Of a DNA stretch of 64,000 nt, positions 1-12,439 are shown piece by piece. Made by a program: the position numbers and the translations under genes. The stretch is from Salvelinus alpinus (taxonomy: Eukaryota; Chordata; Actinopteri; Salmoniformes; Salmonidae), in the NCBI RefSeq assembly GCF_045679555.1, contig NC_092098.1, positions 18,427,038-18,491,037 of the forward strand. Reading direction: 5' to 3'. The stretch's first letter is position 1. The number at the start of each line of letters is the position of its first letter. The notes below the pieces were generated by a model. It worked only from the letters and a program-made list of their open reading frames with translations, ran no database searches and was not told the DNA's origin.

Positions 1-557
1 TAATTTGCATGTGTCCTATCTGTGCTTACAGTTAAAAAAAGTGTACCCAAAATAAGATAGCAGTGTTATTAAAAGTTTTATTGAAACATTCAGTAAAAGT
101 TTTAAGGACTTTTTTTTTGAAACTCAAAATAACCTAGAATTTCTGTTCTCAGAGCGTTAATAAAACGTTCAAGGAACCAGAGTAAAACACTCTCAAAACT
201 TCAAAATAAACATTCCCAGAACAGGCTAAATGTTCACTTCTGTTCTCAGGGCGTTTAAAAACATTTAACTTTACCTCAACCAATGTGAAACTGAAAACAT
301 ACGTTCCCACAACTTCCAAGGAACCAAATTTGCTAGCTGGGAAGAGCTTGCCAATGGAGGTTTACCCATGACCTAAAATAACCCCATGTGGTCATTGGAA
401 GGGAAAACTGTCATGTACTTTGTAATCTAGACATCTAATTATCATATTAATTTATATTTCTGTTTTGCAACTATCTTAACAAATTTACTTCAGTGAAATC
501 CTTAGCTGTAAACAGGTCTAATGTGCACTGTATATTTTGATTCTTATTTCCCGCCAG
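1..557. other. eda2r intron with a degenerate interspersed repeat
   Basis: No coding sequence. About 60-330 contains a low-complexity repeat with alternating 'gttctcag.gcgtt' and 'aaaacgttc' words that look like internal tandem modules of an old fish repeat. Class not assigned. Confidence 0.35.
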
Positions 558-736
558 GACTGTGGTTATGGAAGTGGATGGTCGGCTTCTTGCATCCCCT
601 GTAGTGTCAAGACTTATAAAGAGGGCCGAGGTTACCACAACTGCAAATTCTGCCAGTCGTGTAAACGCATAAACAGGCACCAGAAGTCACTGTGCACCTC
701 TAAGAGCAATGCTATCTGTGGGGAGTGCTTGCCAGG
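558..736 (+). CDS. eda2r: eda2r exon: cysteine-rich repeats
   Basis: The acceptor ccgccag precedes 558 and the donor gtttgt follows 736. It encodes about 59 residues with regularly spaced cysteines (DCGYGSGW..CIPC, CKFCQSC, NAICGECLPG), the ligand-binding TNFR repeats. The exon ends in phase 2 (gg), completed by the first base of the next exon to a glycine codon. Confidence 0.87.
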
Positions 737-3700
737 GTTTGTACCTGTACACTATCTAATTGCATTCTTACGTATAGTATCTACAGATCTTTACTTAAGA
801 CGTAGCTGTGCTTTTAAGTCATAAAAGCTCTCCATCCAGAACATGTGGACTTGGAGTTTTATTAGCTTGTTTACTTGAAATACAACTATTTCCAACTTTT
901 TTTCCTGCTTTAATTTGATCTAATTGCAGATTCTACAGTAAGACACGGATGGATGGCTTGCAGGAATTGGAGTGCATGCCGTGTGGTCCCTCCTCCACCA
1001 CTGAGCAGCAGTGCAGCCGTAAGTCTCTGAAAAGCTTGGCCCAGGACTCTGAGAAAGGAAAACCACTTCAGAACCACTCATTATTGTATGAGTCAGTTGT
1101 GTAGCCTACTGTTATATTCGCAAATTTCCTCCATGTACTGGAAACATAATTACCCATGTTTTTATTTTGAGATTTGTTGCCGTAGAGAATGCATTGTTTG
1201 GGTTACGAGATATTCAAGAATTACAACACTGTTGTAATATTCTATTCATAGAATAGTGTTACTGTCATTATTTGCCAATGTATCAAAGTCAGTAATGTAA
1301 AACATAAAATAAATGCTGTGTGTGTAAGCATGTGCTCAGCCTTGTGTAGCACCAACCTCAATCATTCTATTTTGCAGGAAGCAGAAGAGTTGATGTGGGA
1401 AAAGTCTGGAGCCCAGAAGGCCCAGCCCAAAATGCTGCTGTCATCACCACCATTTCTTTTGCCCTGGTTACCATGACAATCTTCCTCTCCGCTGCCTTGT
1501 TTATATACTTCAGACATACCTTACTAAAGAAAATATTTAAAGGTATCTCATGATCTGCACACAAATATCTCATTTAATGAAGTGTTTGTTGCATGAGATG
1601 TTCACACAACTACTGATGAAACTGCAATAATGTGGGTTCTGTCAATGTGTTTGTTAGAATCGCTTTTATAGTAACATGCAGGGTACAGGTAATCCTCCTC
1701 AAACTGTGCCTCGTCTAGCTCATGAATGATATTCTCTCTCTGAAAGGATGCCTGGCTCCTCAAAGCACAAGTCAGAGTGACATGGAGTGTGCAGCATCCC
1801 CAGTGAACGTGGTCACGCTGAATCTGGAGCAGCAAAGCCAGGACTCGGGTAACTATAAGAGTAGAACAGCACCCACCATGATGTATTGAAGAGCACATTA
1901 TTTACACTGAGTATACCAAACATTAGGAATACCTTCAGTTGTGTCAAGTTGGCTGGATGTCCTTTGGGTAGTGGACCATTCTTGATACACACGGGAAACT
2001 GTTGAACAGGAAAAACCCAGCAGCGTTGCAGTTCTTGACCCAAACCAGTGCGCCTGGCACCTATTACCATACCCCGTTTAATGGCACTTCAATATTTTCA
2101 CCCTATGAATGGCACACATAAACAATCCATGTTTCAATTGTCTCAAGGCTTAAAAATCCTTCTTCAACTTGTCTCCTCCCCTTCAGCTACATTGATTAAA
2201 GTAGATTTAACAAGTGACATCAATAAGGGATCATAGCTTTCACCTGGTCAGTCTACTGTATGTCATGGAAAGAGCAGATGTTCTTAATGTTTTGTGTATA
2301 TAGTATATATATTACTACAACAGACATAACACATGATGAATAAGAGCTTTAACCCTTTCCACTCACAGCCCCTGTCATCCCGTATATGTGTTGAATATGG
2401 CAGATTTTGTCATTGATAAGCGCCTAAATTGGAATGCAGTGGCTGTACAGTAACATGCTATACATGACGTCAGAGCTCAGGTTCTCCGCTTCACAGCGCT
2501 GTGTGGGTTATTCTGTTCAAATCATTTCAATTTGCCTCTATGGGTCCCTTGTAGCTCAGTTGGTAGAGCATGGTGCTTGTAACGCCAAGGTAGTGGGTTT
2601 GATTCCGGGCAGTGGTGGAAAAAGTACCCAATTAGTGAAGTAAAGCACAAATACCAAAAAAAAAAACTACTTAAGTAGTACTTTAAAGTATCTTTACTTA
2701 AGTACTTTACACCACTGATTCTGGGGACCACCCATATGTAAAATGTATACACGCATGACTGTAAGTCACTTTGGATAAAACCGTCTGCTAAATGGCATAT
2801 TATTTCATCCATATAGGCCAATTTCCACTAGCACAATGGGATAAACATTCCCTAATTGACTCATATTATAGTAAATTTGCGAATCCATGGTTCATTAGGG
2901 GTTTGTTGGGGTACTAATGTAACCATCTGATGACGTGTCTTCTTACAGGTGCATGTGATAACTCTACCACCACTGCAGACACGTTGGCCAGACTGCAGTC
3001 CAATGTGGACATGACTGTCCCTCTGGGGTTCGTTCTACGAAACCCTGACCTTAAAACTCAGGGCCACATCAACCTGCTGGAGACCCAGCCACTGGTGCGT
3101 AACTCCACCTGCAGTAACTGCTCCTCTGGGTTGGTCTCTCAGATATCCTCTGAGATATCCTCTGAGCCATCCTCAATCAGCAGTGATGTCTCACTCACAA
3201 TGGAGACCCCTGTGGGTCCAGTAGACATTGGGGAGTCTGAGGCAGGGTCCTTTTTCCTGCCCCTGCAGAGCAGTAAGGGTTACGATGCTTCTGAGCTGCA
3301 GGATAGCCCTCCCCATCAGCATGTACCAGTGGAGTGCACTGAGCTAGACTTCCACAGCACTGCAGCCCTCCACAGTGCCACAGACCCAGACTGTAGCTCT
3401 GTGAGCCTGGGGATTACTGTGATATCCGAGATTAAGGATGGCCCCTCCGGAGATGGGTCAGGAGGAAGACAACTGGGGAGTCCATCTGCCTGCCCAGAGG
3501 AACAAACTGACAGCTGTTGGAGCAGCCATCATCAACCCTGCTACAGCAGTAATGCGGTAATTACCCTTAGGAAAGACAGGGCTGTGTCACCTGTTCCTCT
3601 CACACAGAGGACCTTTTACTCAGCAGTAGAGAGTTGGAGTAACCAGTCACTAGACTTAGCTGTCTTTTATGCTCATACAGCAAATATTATAAGCAAATGT

Positions 3701-5026
3701 CACCTTTAATTTTACTATTTAAGGTGTGGCACGCACACTGATCTCATAAAATATGAGTTGTGATATCCTCTTAGTATAGGCAAGATACTGGATGCCTTTA
3801 AATATATTTTTCACACTTGTCATTTCACACATAATTAGCTAGATGTGCCAAATTAAGTTTACAGCTTCACTCATTTAGTAGAGGATGTTTCCCTGAACAA
3901 AGCAACAATGTATTCATAATATTTCTATGTGTAGATGGAAGAAACACTGAGCCTGCTGAAGAACTGTATCCGAATCATGCAAGGTGGGATATTCTTCAGT
4001 TGACTATCTAAAGCCTATTTTAATGCTGGAGCACATCCAACAGAAACTAAATGAAACATTGGGGATTGTCAAAAGACCACAATACACATATTTGTATTAG
4101 GTGAAGTTCTGTTGTTGTTGTGGCTAGGGATTCAGTAGAGATACATATTCACAGAACCACAATTTTGTTCTGGATGGTTCCGGATTTTAAAGTTAATGTA
4201 GCCATTTCTAACAGGAGTAGTTTTTAAAAGTTGTTTTTCATTAAGTCTGGCTAGTTTTAAAACTTTCCTTTGTCTTGGCCAAGAGGTATAGTCCAATATA
4301 CATTGTCTTACTGTTCTACAGGCCACATGGAAAAATAGACTATCATTGTACCAAGAGACTTAGCTGCATACTTGGCACCACTGGCAAATTTTCAAGAAGA
4401 GAACATTTTTCCCTTTATAGCAGGGATGGGCAACTGACCCCTTTTGAAGGCTCTCAGATACATTTGTATGAATTATTTTGGAACTCAGTCGGAGTCTCAA
4501 CTACTGTTGCAAGTTAGAATAGTAGAATACATTTTGCACACTGTCACTGTCCACGAGACATTCTCAAATGTTGAATGTAGAAACGGCATAACAGAATAGT
4601 TCACCCCTGGTGGGAGGTTAAACAGTTGTAGGTGGGCAGTGGGATCTGTACTGTGTCATAGCTCTGCTTTTTTAATGCCATAATTTCCCCATTGGCCTGT
4701 GTATCTTCTGTCCAGGTGTCCATCTAGGCAGGCTGCCACAGGCCTTGGTGGATTCTCTGGCTTTGAAGCTGGACCCAACATTCCCAGGAGTACAGAACTA
4801 CCAGCAGGTGGCGCTGAAGATGGGCGTACCTCACGAGTTGCTCAAAGGCCTGTGCGGGTTTGATCATGTCTTTCGGTACCTTTCCTCCTGCACTCTGCTA
4901 ACAGTACCTGACTTGCTCCACACGTTCTACCTGCTGCAGCGGCTCGACACTCTGCTCCTGCTGTGTGAATATGCCATGCAGAGCCAGACTCAGCGCCAGG
5001 TCACAGGATGCACATTTTACTGTTAA
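558..5026 (+). CDS. eda2r: eda2r (XEDAR/TNFRSF27) ectodysplasin-A2 receptor, 3' seven exons; 5' exon(s) outside window
   Basis: Coding join read from splice signals: 558-736, 930-1018, 1378-1542, 1747-1848, 2949-3625 (or 3556), 3935-3983, 4716-5026. Phases agree at every junction (2, 1, 1, 1, 0, 1) and the frame stays open to TAA at 5024-5026. The product is a TNF-receptor-family membrane protein: cysteine-rich extracellular repeats, one transmembrane helix, and a cytoplasmic tail with VECTELDF and LETQPL motifs that resemble human EDA2R (IECTELDL, FQTQPL), ending in a death domain. The CRD text (INRHQKSLC, SNAICGECLPG, GLQELECMPC) is closer to XEDAR than to EDAR. Known role of the family: XEDAR binds the EDA-A2 isoform and signals through TRAFs to NF-kB/JNK. 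The signal peptide and first CRD must lie upstream. It could be an EDAR-lineage paralogue, but the CRD and tail argue for eda2r. Confidence 0.88.
930..1018 (+). CDS. eda2r: eda2r exon: end of the cysteine-rich region
   Basis: The acceptor is attgcag before 930 and the donor is gtaagt at 1019. It reads FYSKTRMDGLQELECMPC and onwards, matching the last CRD of XEDAR-type receptors. It ends in phase 1. Confidence 0.86.
1378..1542 (+). CDS. eda2r: eda2r exon: transmembrane segment
   Basis: The acceptor is tttgcag and the donor is gtatct at 1543. It encodes a short stalk, then a hydrophobic helix (about AVITTISFALVTMTIFLSAA), then a basic juxtamembrane stretch (RHTLLKKIFK). This is the expected type I topology. 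It ends in phase 1. Confidence 0.85.
1747..1848 (+). CDS. eda2r: eda2r exon: membrane-proximal cytoplasmic tail
   Basis: The acceptor follows a pyrimidine-rich tract (ctctctctgaaag) and the donor is gtaact at 1849. It encodes about 34 Ser/Gln-rich residues (CLAPQSTSQSDMEC...NLEQQSQDS). Phase 1 in and phase 1 out agree with both neighbours. No known domain. Confidence 0.75.
1880..2310. repeat. Interspersed repeat, copy 1 (eda2r intron)
   Basis: Shares long stretches with 12440-12890: 'ggctggatgtcctttgggtagtgg' type text, a block around ttcaccctatgaatggcaca, the words gtctcaaggcttaaaaatcc, and an end near 'gttttgtgtata'. The two copies are in the same orientation. Probably a non-autonomous DNA-transposon family of salmonids. 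No coding capacity; class not assigned. Confidence 0.6.
2545..2795 (+). repeat. HpaI-type tRNA-derived SINE, interrupted
   Basis: The tRNA-like head has an A-box region (tagctcagttggtagagca) and a B-box (gggtttgattcc). The salmonid tail is 'ctgtaagtcactttggataaaaccgtctgctaaatgg'-like text near 2760-2795. The body is split by a 108-bp insertion at 2610-2717. It is not a functional tRNA gene: the anticodon arm and acceptor stem are not maintained. Confidence 0.75.
2610..2717. mobile_element. hAT-like MITE inserted in the HpaI SINE
   Basis: The termini are inverted (cagtggtgg...ccaccactg type; the right end reads acaccactg). An 8-bp target duplication flanks it, attccggg at 2602-2609 and attctggg at 2718-2725 (one mismatch). 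The 8-bp duplication points to a hAT-like non-autonomous element. The interior is AT-rich with repeated 'tacttaagtact' words. Confidence 0.65.
2949..3625 (+). CDS. eda2r: eda2r exon: long cytoplasmic tail with ECTELD motif
   Basis: The acceptor is cttacag at 2942-2948. The open frame continues to 3709, but the next exon (3935) needs phase 0. Two phase-0 donors fit, at 3626 (gtagag) or 3557 (gtaatt), so the 3' end is uncertain. The Ser-rich tail carries LETQPLVRN and HVPVECTELDFHS, resembling the cytoplasmic motifs of human EDA2R used in adaptor binding. Confidence 0.8.
3935..3983 (+). CDS. eda2r: eda2r small exon leading into the death domain
   Basis: The acceptor is tatgtgtag before 3935 and the donor is gtggga at 3984. 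It encodes METLSLL-like helix text (MEETLSLLKNCIRIMQG). This lines up with the stretch before the death domain of EDAR (KILDVYANVCGVVEG). Forty-nine bases; phase 0 in, phase 1 out. Confidence 0.75.
4716..5026 (+). CDS. eda2r: eda2r terminal exon: EDAR-like death domain
   Basis: The acceptor is cttctgtccag before 4716 and the stop TAA is at 5024-5026. The about 100-residue product (LPQALVDSLALKLDPTF..., ...YQQVALKMGV..., ...LPDLLHTFYLLQRLDTLLLLCE) aligns over its length with the EDAR death domain (LPFDVLEKTSRML..., TWRHLAESFGL..., [22 protein letters not shown]). Mammalian XEDAR is known to lack a death domain, so its presence here is notable. Death domains recruit adaptors such as EDARADD; whether this one does is inference. 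Confidence 0.85.
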
Positions 5027-5424
5027 TACTAACAACACTTCTGCCAATACAGCCCAGAGGGCTGACACAATCAGTATGCGTACTACTGAACTAGAACTTA
5101 CCTGGAACAACGAAATTGCTCAAACTCTCGGGTGGGGATGTGTAAATATTTGTTTATAATTCTGAATGGATTATATTTAATTTTTTACCTGGTTTCACAT
5201 GTAGTGTATGTGAATGTTAATGTGATATAAGCCACTGTACGTTTCAATTATTTTGTCATGCAGCAAATGCTATGCAGGAAAATGATGCATTCATATTTGA
5301 AAAGTTTGTCAGAAGATACATTTTAAATGCTTAAGTACTGTACAAACAGTCTTAATTTGTCTACTGAATGAATCAAGTTATATTAGTGTTACTTTTTATA
5401 CATGTCTTGGACTTTTATAAACAA

Positions 5425-5524
5425 AATAAAAAATTACATTCAGATTCATGGTTATTTTGTTATGATGTAGTTTGTCAGGAGCAGATGATTTCAGTAAGTA
5501 ATCGCATTTACTGTACATAATAAA
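5425..5524 (+). promoter_or_regulatory. Candidate eda2r polyadenylation signals
   Basis: AATAAA occurs at 5425-5430 and again at 5519-5524, about 400-500 bases after the eda2r stop codon. Either could end a 3' UTR of ordinary length. Which one is used cannot be seen from sequence. Confidence 0.4.
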
Positions 5525-5530
5525 GAATAT

Positions 5531-6270
5531 GGTCATAGACACATTTCAACAAAAACCAGGGCCAGTTGCTGTATTTCTGCAAGGCAAAATTGAAAAGCAG
5601 GACTAATGCCGCACTACTGACATTTCTACTAAGCCTAATTTTAGCAAGGTATCTACATTGTGTAACATTATCAAATATTTTTGTTATGAAACATTGTTTT
5701 TTCCCAGCAATGTTAATTTACTTTCAAAACAAGTATAGCATACAATTTACAAGAAATTGATCGGAAGACATCACAATCCACAGTCAAAAATAAGAAAAAG
5801 TACAATAATTGTACATCTGAAGGAGACAGGATATTGATTTATTTTAAATTGAAATTATGTTTATGACATAGTTACTATGCATTTCCTGTCTGGTCAAATA
5901 CAGCTATATTATGGTCCTAAACAAGCTGATGCAGCTCTCTGATGTTGTCTATTTGCATTACATTAAATATCATGTTTTCAGACACGTCAATGAGACAACC
6001 AATTTGTATTTGCAACCAAAATAATTATTTGTTTACCATGCTAATATATATATAAAGTATCTTGTGTTTTTTGTTACAGTACAAATTGTAAACTACTACA
6101 AAGCTGACTTCCAAGTAAGACCATCTAATTTGAGATTGAGAAACATGCTATATGATAAAAAATAAGGCTGTCTTAATTTGTGATATGACATTTCTAGTTG
6201 GTGCTCCAATGAAAATATTCAAATGATTCTGTCTCTTTAACTCATAATATTGTAGCAAATTTTGGGGCTA
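5531..6270. other. AT-rich intergenic sequence
   Basis: Downstream of eda2r. Only short open frames and a small TA-dinucleotide run near 6044-6055. Nothing recognisable. Confidence 0.4.
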
Positions 6271-6275
6271 ACCCG

Positions 6276-6460
6276 ACTGTCAAGACAACACCTTACCATT
6301 ACACCAAGAGGTCCGAACCTCTTGATGAGGTTGCGTTAAGGTCACTACTCTTCTTTTGGGAGAATGTGCCCCAAGCTTTTCTATACCAAGTCCTTCGCGT
6401 GTACTGACTGGGTCCACTGACTGTCAAGCTAACACCTTAACCGTTACGCCAAGAGGTCCG
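6276..6460. repeat. Short direct repeat, tRNA-SINE-like words
   Basis: The block 'aacaccttaaccgttacgcc aagaggtccga' is present twice, at about 6282-6316 and 6427-6460, about 145 bases apart with a few changes. It resembles the reverse complement of a tRNA-derived SINE head, but I cannot place it in a family. Confidence 0.4.
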
Positions 6461-6649
6461 AAAGACGCACTCCAGCTATTTTTGGAGTTGGAACCTTTTG
6501 CTGTTGAAAACCAATATCTCAAGTATAAATACAGTAATGTACACACATTTAAGGGTAAAAAAAAATATTCATTGGAAGCAAAATTGTGTTTTTTAGACAA
6601 CTGCACATCTCATGGATAGTGCCATTAAAAGAGTTGGTCAAATGTCATT

Positions 6650-6885
6650 GGCTCTCCAGTGGCGCAGTGGTCTAAGGCACTGCATCTCAGTGCTAGAAGT
6701 GTCACTGCAGACCCTGATTTGATTCCAGGCTGTATCACAACCGGCTGTGATTGGGAGTCCCATAGGGCGGTTCACAATTGGCCCATTATTGTCCGGGTTA
6801 GGGTTTGGTTGGGGTAGGCTGTCATTGTAAATAAGAATTTGTTCTTAACTGGCTTGCCTAGTTAAATAAAAATAAATGGGCCTTC
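6650..6885 (+). repeat. tRNA-derived SINE (Leu-like head)
   Basis: The head is ggcgcagtggtctaaggcac and the B-box region is 'tttgattccaggctg'. The body has tgtgattgggagtcccatag, and the tail is 'gttcttaactggcttgcctagttaaataaa'-like text. Further copies lie at 16340-16570 (-) and 22150-22370 (+). Common salmonid SINE; exact family name not certain. Confidence 0.7.
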
Positions 6886-6889
6886 GCCC

Positions 6890-7845
6890 TTATTTGCGGG
6901 AACAAAAGAGGACAAAAGAGCAAAGGTCCACCCCCCACACTTGTGCCATGTCATACCTACACCATCTATTGAGATGTGCCTTTTGTTAAGTAAATACATG
7001 AGGTGAAAGGAGACTGGAGTAGGATTTAAGGTCCCTACCATGGTAAAAATATGATAAATTCAAATGTGAGGTAGTTCACAATATTATGCACCAGGTGGCA
7101 TGAGTAAGATTAGTTTTTCTCAGCTGCTTGAAAACATGTATTGGAACAATGTATATGTTTTAAACAGTGTAATGCAAACAGTAAATCCATTTTCAAAATG
7201 TAGTTGCCTTTTCAAAACAGCAAATACTTTCAGCAAAACTATATAATACCCTCAAAACTGCAAATACATTCACATTCACACGCCCCCCAAAAATCCATAA
7301 AATCTGATTCTTTCCATTCACTTGATAACAATCCAAATAGTAATTACTATCCACATCAAAGAAAATATTGTTATTGATCAAATAACATGGGAAATAAGCA
7401 CTTTTTGGCAGGATTCATTCCTTTTACCATCATTACAAACCACTTCATAAAATATACGCTATTACTGTATTGTAGCCTACATAGCCTGGTCAGGTAGGTT
7501 TGTGCATGTAGGCCTAGACCTTTCATCACCAATCAGAAAAACAATGTACGCCTACAATGTAGTAATTGAGTACATCGAGACATGATGTGGTTTGTGATGA
7601 TGTTAAAAAGAATGAACCACAGACCATAGAAAATAAATAAATGCACAGAAAGTATTTATCAATTATCTACAATTGACATGTGAGGTGAAAAGATATTACA
7701 GTTTTTTTTCTCAATCAATTTTGTGCCATTTGGTGCATTTTGTGCCATTTGGTGCAAGTATGTGGTACATTTTTCACAAATCTAAGCACAAAAGTCATCA
7801 ATATGTCTCATGTTTCAAAACTCTAAGCACATTTTCAATTGAGTA
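6890..7845. other. AT-rich intergenic sequence
   Basis: No convincing gene or named repeat seen. Confidence 0.35.
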
Positions 7846-7847
7846 CA

Positions 7848-8018
7848 ACACTCTTAGAAAAAAAGGTGCTATCTAGGGTTATTCGGAGGTAAAATGGTTA
7901 TTCGGATGTCCCTTTGAAGAACCCTTTCTGGTTCCATGTCGAACCCTTTTAGTTCCATCTGGAACCCAAAAAGGGTGTTCCTATGGGGACAGCCGAAGAA
8001 CCCTTTTTTCTAAGCGTG
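7848..8018. mobile_element. MITE with 'cttagaaaaaagg' termini
   Basis: About 170 bp bounded by imperfect inverted ends: cttagaaaaaaagg near 7853 and ccttttttctaag near 8002-8014. The interior repeats 'gaaccctttt.gttcc' words. A widespread fish miniature-element type; no coding capacity. Confidence 0.6.
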
Positions 8019-8169
8019 AACAAACAAATTCACAAAGTCACTTGTTCACTGCACCAAATCACACTTTCAATTTGGATACATATTCAAGCTAAGTAGCTGC
8101 TTTTCAAAATGCAATATTCATTGCACTTTGATATGATTGTCATTTTTTAACAATGCAGTTAACTATCAC

Positions 8170-8468
8170 TTAATCAAACTTCTCAAACTACATGAATCAA
8201 ATCAAACTTTCTTTGTCACATGCGCCGAATACAACAAGTGTCGACTTTAACGTGAAATGCTTACTTACAAGCCCTTAACCAACAGTGCAGTTCAAGAAGA
8301 AGAAAATATTTACCAAGTAGGCTAAAATAAAAAGCAATAATAAAAAGTAACACAATAAGAATAACAATAATGAGGCTATATACAGGGGGCACCGGTACCG
8401 AGTCAGTGTGCAGGGGTACAGGCTAGTTGAGGTAATCTGTACATGTAGGTGGGGGTGAAGTGACTAAT
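8170..8468. repeat. Common salmonid interspersed repeat (CA-rich, 'acatgtaggt' type)
   Basis: Contains the diagnostic words caaatcaaactttctttgtc, aggctatatacagggggcac and aatctgtacatgtaggtggg. I recognise it as a high-copy repeat of salmonid genomes but cannot assign a class. It directly abuts the Tc1 remnant at 8470. Confidence 0.5.
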
Positions 8469-8469
8469 A

Positions 8470-9605
8470 AATTGCAATGTCCGTACTGTGAGACGCCTAA
8501 GACAGCACTACAGGGAGACAGGACAAACAGCTGATCGTCCTCGCAATGGCAGAACATGTGTAACAACACCTGCACAGGATCGGTTCATCCGAACATCACA
8601 CCTGCGGGACAGGTACAGGATGGCAACAACAACTGCCCGAGTTACACCAGGAATGCACAATCCTTCCATCAGTGCTCAGACTGTCCGCAATAGGCTGAGA
8701 GAGGCTGGACTGAGGGCTTGTAGGCCTGTTGTAAGGCAGGTCCTCACCAGACATCACCGGCAACAACGTCGCCTATGGGCACAAACCCACCATAGCTGGA
8801 CCAGACAGGACTGGCAAAAAGTGCTTTTCACTGACGAGTCGCGGTTTTGTCTGACCAGGGGTGATGGTCAAATTCGCGTTTATCGTCGAAGGAATGAGCG
8901 TTACACCGAGGCCTGTACTCTGGAGCAGGATAGATTTGGAGGTGGAGGGTCCGTCATGGTCTGGAGCGGTGTGTCACAGCATCATTGGACTGAGCTTGTT
9001 GTCATTGCAGGCAATCGCAACGCTGTGCGTTACAGGGAAGACATCCTCCTCCCTCATGTGGTACCCTTTCTGCAGGCTCATCCTGACATGACCCTCCAGC
9101 ATGACAATGGCACCAGCCATACTGCTCGTTCTGTGCGTGATTTCCTGCAAGACAGGAATGTCAGTGTTCTGCCATGGCCAGCGAAGATCCGGGAACTCAA
9201 TTACCTTTGAGCACGTCTGGGACCTGTTGAATCGGAGGGTGAGGGCTAGGACCATTCCCCCCAGAAATGTCTGGGAACTTGCAGGTGCCTTGGTGGAAGA
9301 GTGGGGTAACATCTCAAAGCAAGAACTGGCAAATCTGGTGCAGTCCATGAGGAGGAGATGCACTGCAGTACTTAACGCAGCTGGTGGCCACACCAGATAC
9401 GGACTGTTACTTTTGAATTTGACCCCCCCCCTTTGTTCAGGGACACATTATTCCCTTTCTGTTAGTCACATGTCTGTGGAACTTGTTCAGTTTATGTCTC
9501 AGTTGTTGAATCTTGTTATGTTCATACAAATATTTAGACATGTTAAGTTTCCTGAAAATAAACGCAGTTGACAGTGAGAGGACGTTTCTTTTTTTGCTGA
9601 GTTTA
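8470..9605 (+). mobile_element. Tc1/mariner element, 5'-truncated
   Basis: Contains the transposase remnant 8488-9410 and a right terminal repeat ending 'gctgagttta' followed by TA near 9605. The left terminal repeat is missing; the element starts next to another repeat at about 8468. Confidence 0.8.
8488..9400 (+). pseudogene. Tc1 transposase pseudogene (frameshifted)
   Basis: The first 240-codon frame (8488-9210) has a helix-turn-helix region, then the DDE catalytic core: D at about residue 116 (TDESRF), the GGGGSVMVW block, and the second D at about residue 206 (QHDNG). After LPWPAK the frame shifts near 9180-9200. The rest (EHVWDLLNRRV...LVQSMRRRC...GGHTRY) continues in the frame that opens at 9101. 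The third catalytic acid is therefore in another frame, so the enzyme cannot be made from one ORF. Confidence 0.85.
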
Positions 9606-10400
9606 TATACTGTTTTCCACTCATTCCACTCATTATCACTCATTATATCATTGAAATCAATTTCACCTGTGAAAATGCGATTTTAAAGTGTTTTTTGTGA
9701 GGGAATGAAATGGTATGGGGATTTTAAAGTAATTTGTACGCTTTTCAGCTAAAATAGTGTACAAATCTTTAATCAATATGATCACTTAGTACCAACATTT
9801 TAAAACAGCCCCACCTGGGTTTTGAACTCTTCTGGATTTATGGTATACTGCTCTTTCTGCTGCGCCACATAGTCTATAGCATTCCTCCACACATTTATAA
9901 CGTATAATACATCACTGCACTTAGCAGAAAGAGTGCCATCTGCACTGCTATTTTTGTTGTTATGACTTTTCTCTCATGGATTTCATTTAGTTATTTCAGA
10001 AATGTTAGGGTTTTCAGTATAGTTGCCTAATGTTGGTTGGGCCTATTCTTTTGGTTTAATGGTACTTCTGAATCAGTATGATATAATCATTTGTTTTGAG
10101 TGTGTTTTTAACAAAGCTGACATCTACTTTGAAGTACATAGTGTAGGAATACAGGTGAAATCGGTCATCGAAAAAGACATGGTGGCGAAGCAGGAAGATC
10201 GGAATGCCGTTGTGAGTTCAAATCCCAGGAGGAAGGGAAGCCCTGCTAAAGTACACAATAGTTGATTTTGGTAGGTGAGGACATGCTGAATAATAATTAC
10301 TGTATAAATAAACATACACAATGTGTATCAAATATGCAAGTTGAAAAAACACTGTGTGTATCCTAATGTCTAATTTTTGTTTGCAGGGCATCACCTGTGA
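9606..10400. other. Unassigned intergenic sequence
   Basis: No gene recognised. 10190-10245 has a B-box-like 'gagttcaaatccc' that may be a SINE remnant. Confidence 0.3.
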
Positions 10401-10509
10401 AATGTCGTGAAAAATATTCACGTGAAAATTTGAATTAACACGGGAAAGGTTGTGATCACAAAATCCACATGTGAAATATTATCACGTGAAGTGTTCCAAA
10501 AACACATTG

Positions 10510-10593
10510 TAATCCCTACAGTACATGGAGCTATTACCCATCATTATCATTTGTCATCAACACTGAATATCATTGTAATCTACCGACATGGTA
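10510..10593 (-). repeat. Left arm of a near-identical inverted repeat
   Basis: The reverse complement of this 84-bp block recurs at 12914-13001 with one 4-bp insertion and about one substitution. The words include taccatgtcggtagattaca (in the other arm). Arms are 2.3 kb apart. Flanked on the left by 'cacatgtgaaa' words that recur at 32215-32290. Confidence 0.75.
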
Positions 10594-10599
10594 GTGATT

Positions 10600-12286
<1,687 letters not shown>

Positions 12287-12439
12287 GGCAAGCAACACTA
12301 TTCCCATTAAAGTGAAATTATGATAATGACTGAATAAGCTATAATGAGTAAAGTCTTGGTTGTTGAATTTTGTGACTCAGTCCCATATTTGGTTTTGTTA
12401 CATTTCTTGTCCTCTCATACAGGAGTAGTAAAGCCCTAG

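Noticed and set aside
2545-2610. tRNA gene
   Set aside because: A- and B-boxes are present but the cloverleaf stems are not, and SINE sequence follows. The same holds for the heads at 6650, 22150, 53835 and 58570.
4132-4517. Open frames in the eda2r intron on both strands
   Set aside because: Short, without similarity or splice support, and between well-supported exons.
558-5026. Assignment to edar instead of eda2r
   Set aside because: The death domain is EDAR-like, but the CRD sequence, the ECTELD motif and linkage to mir223 (human Xq12) favour eda2r.
9850-10260. SINE or tRNA remnant
   Set aside because: Only a single B-box-like word; no head, tail or second copy seen.
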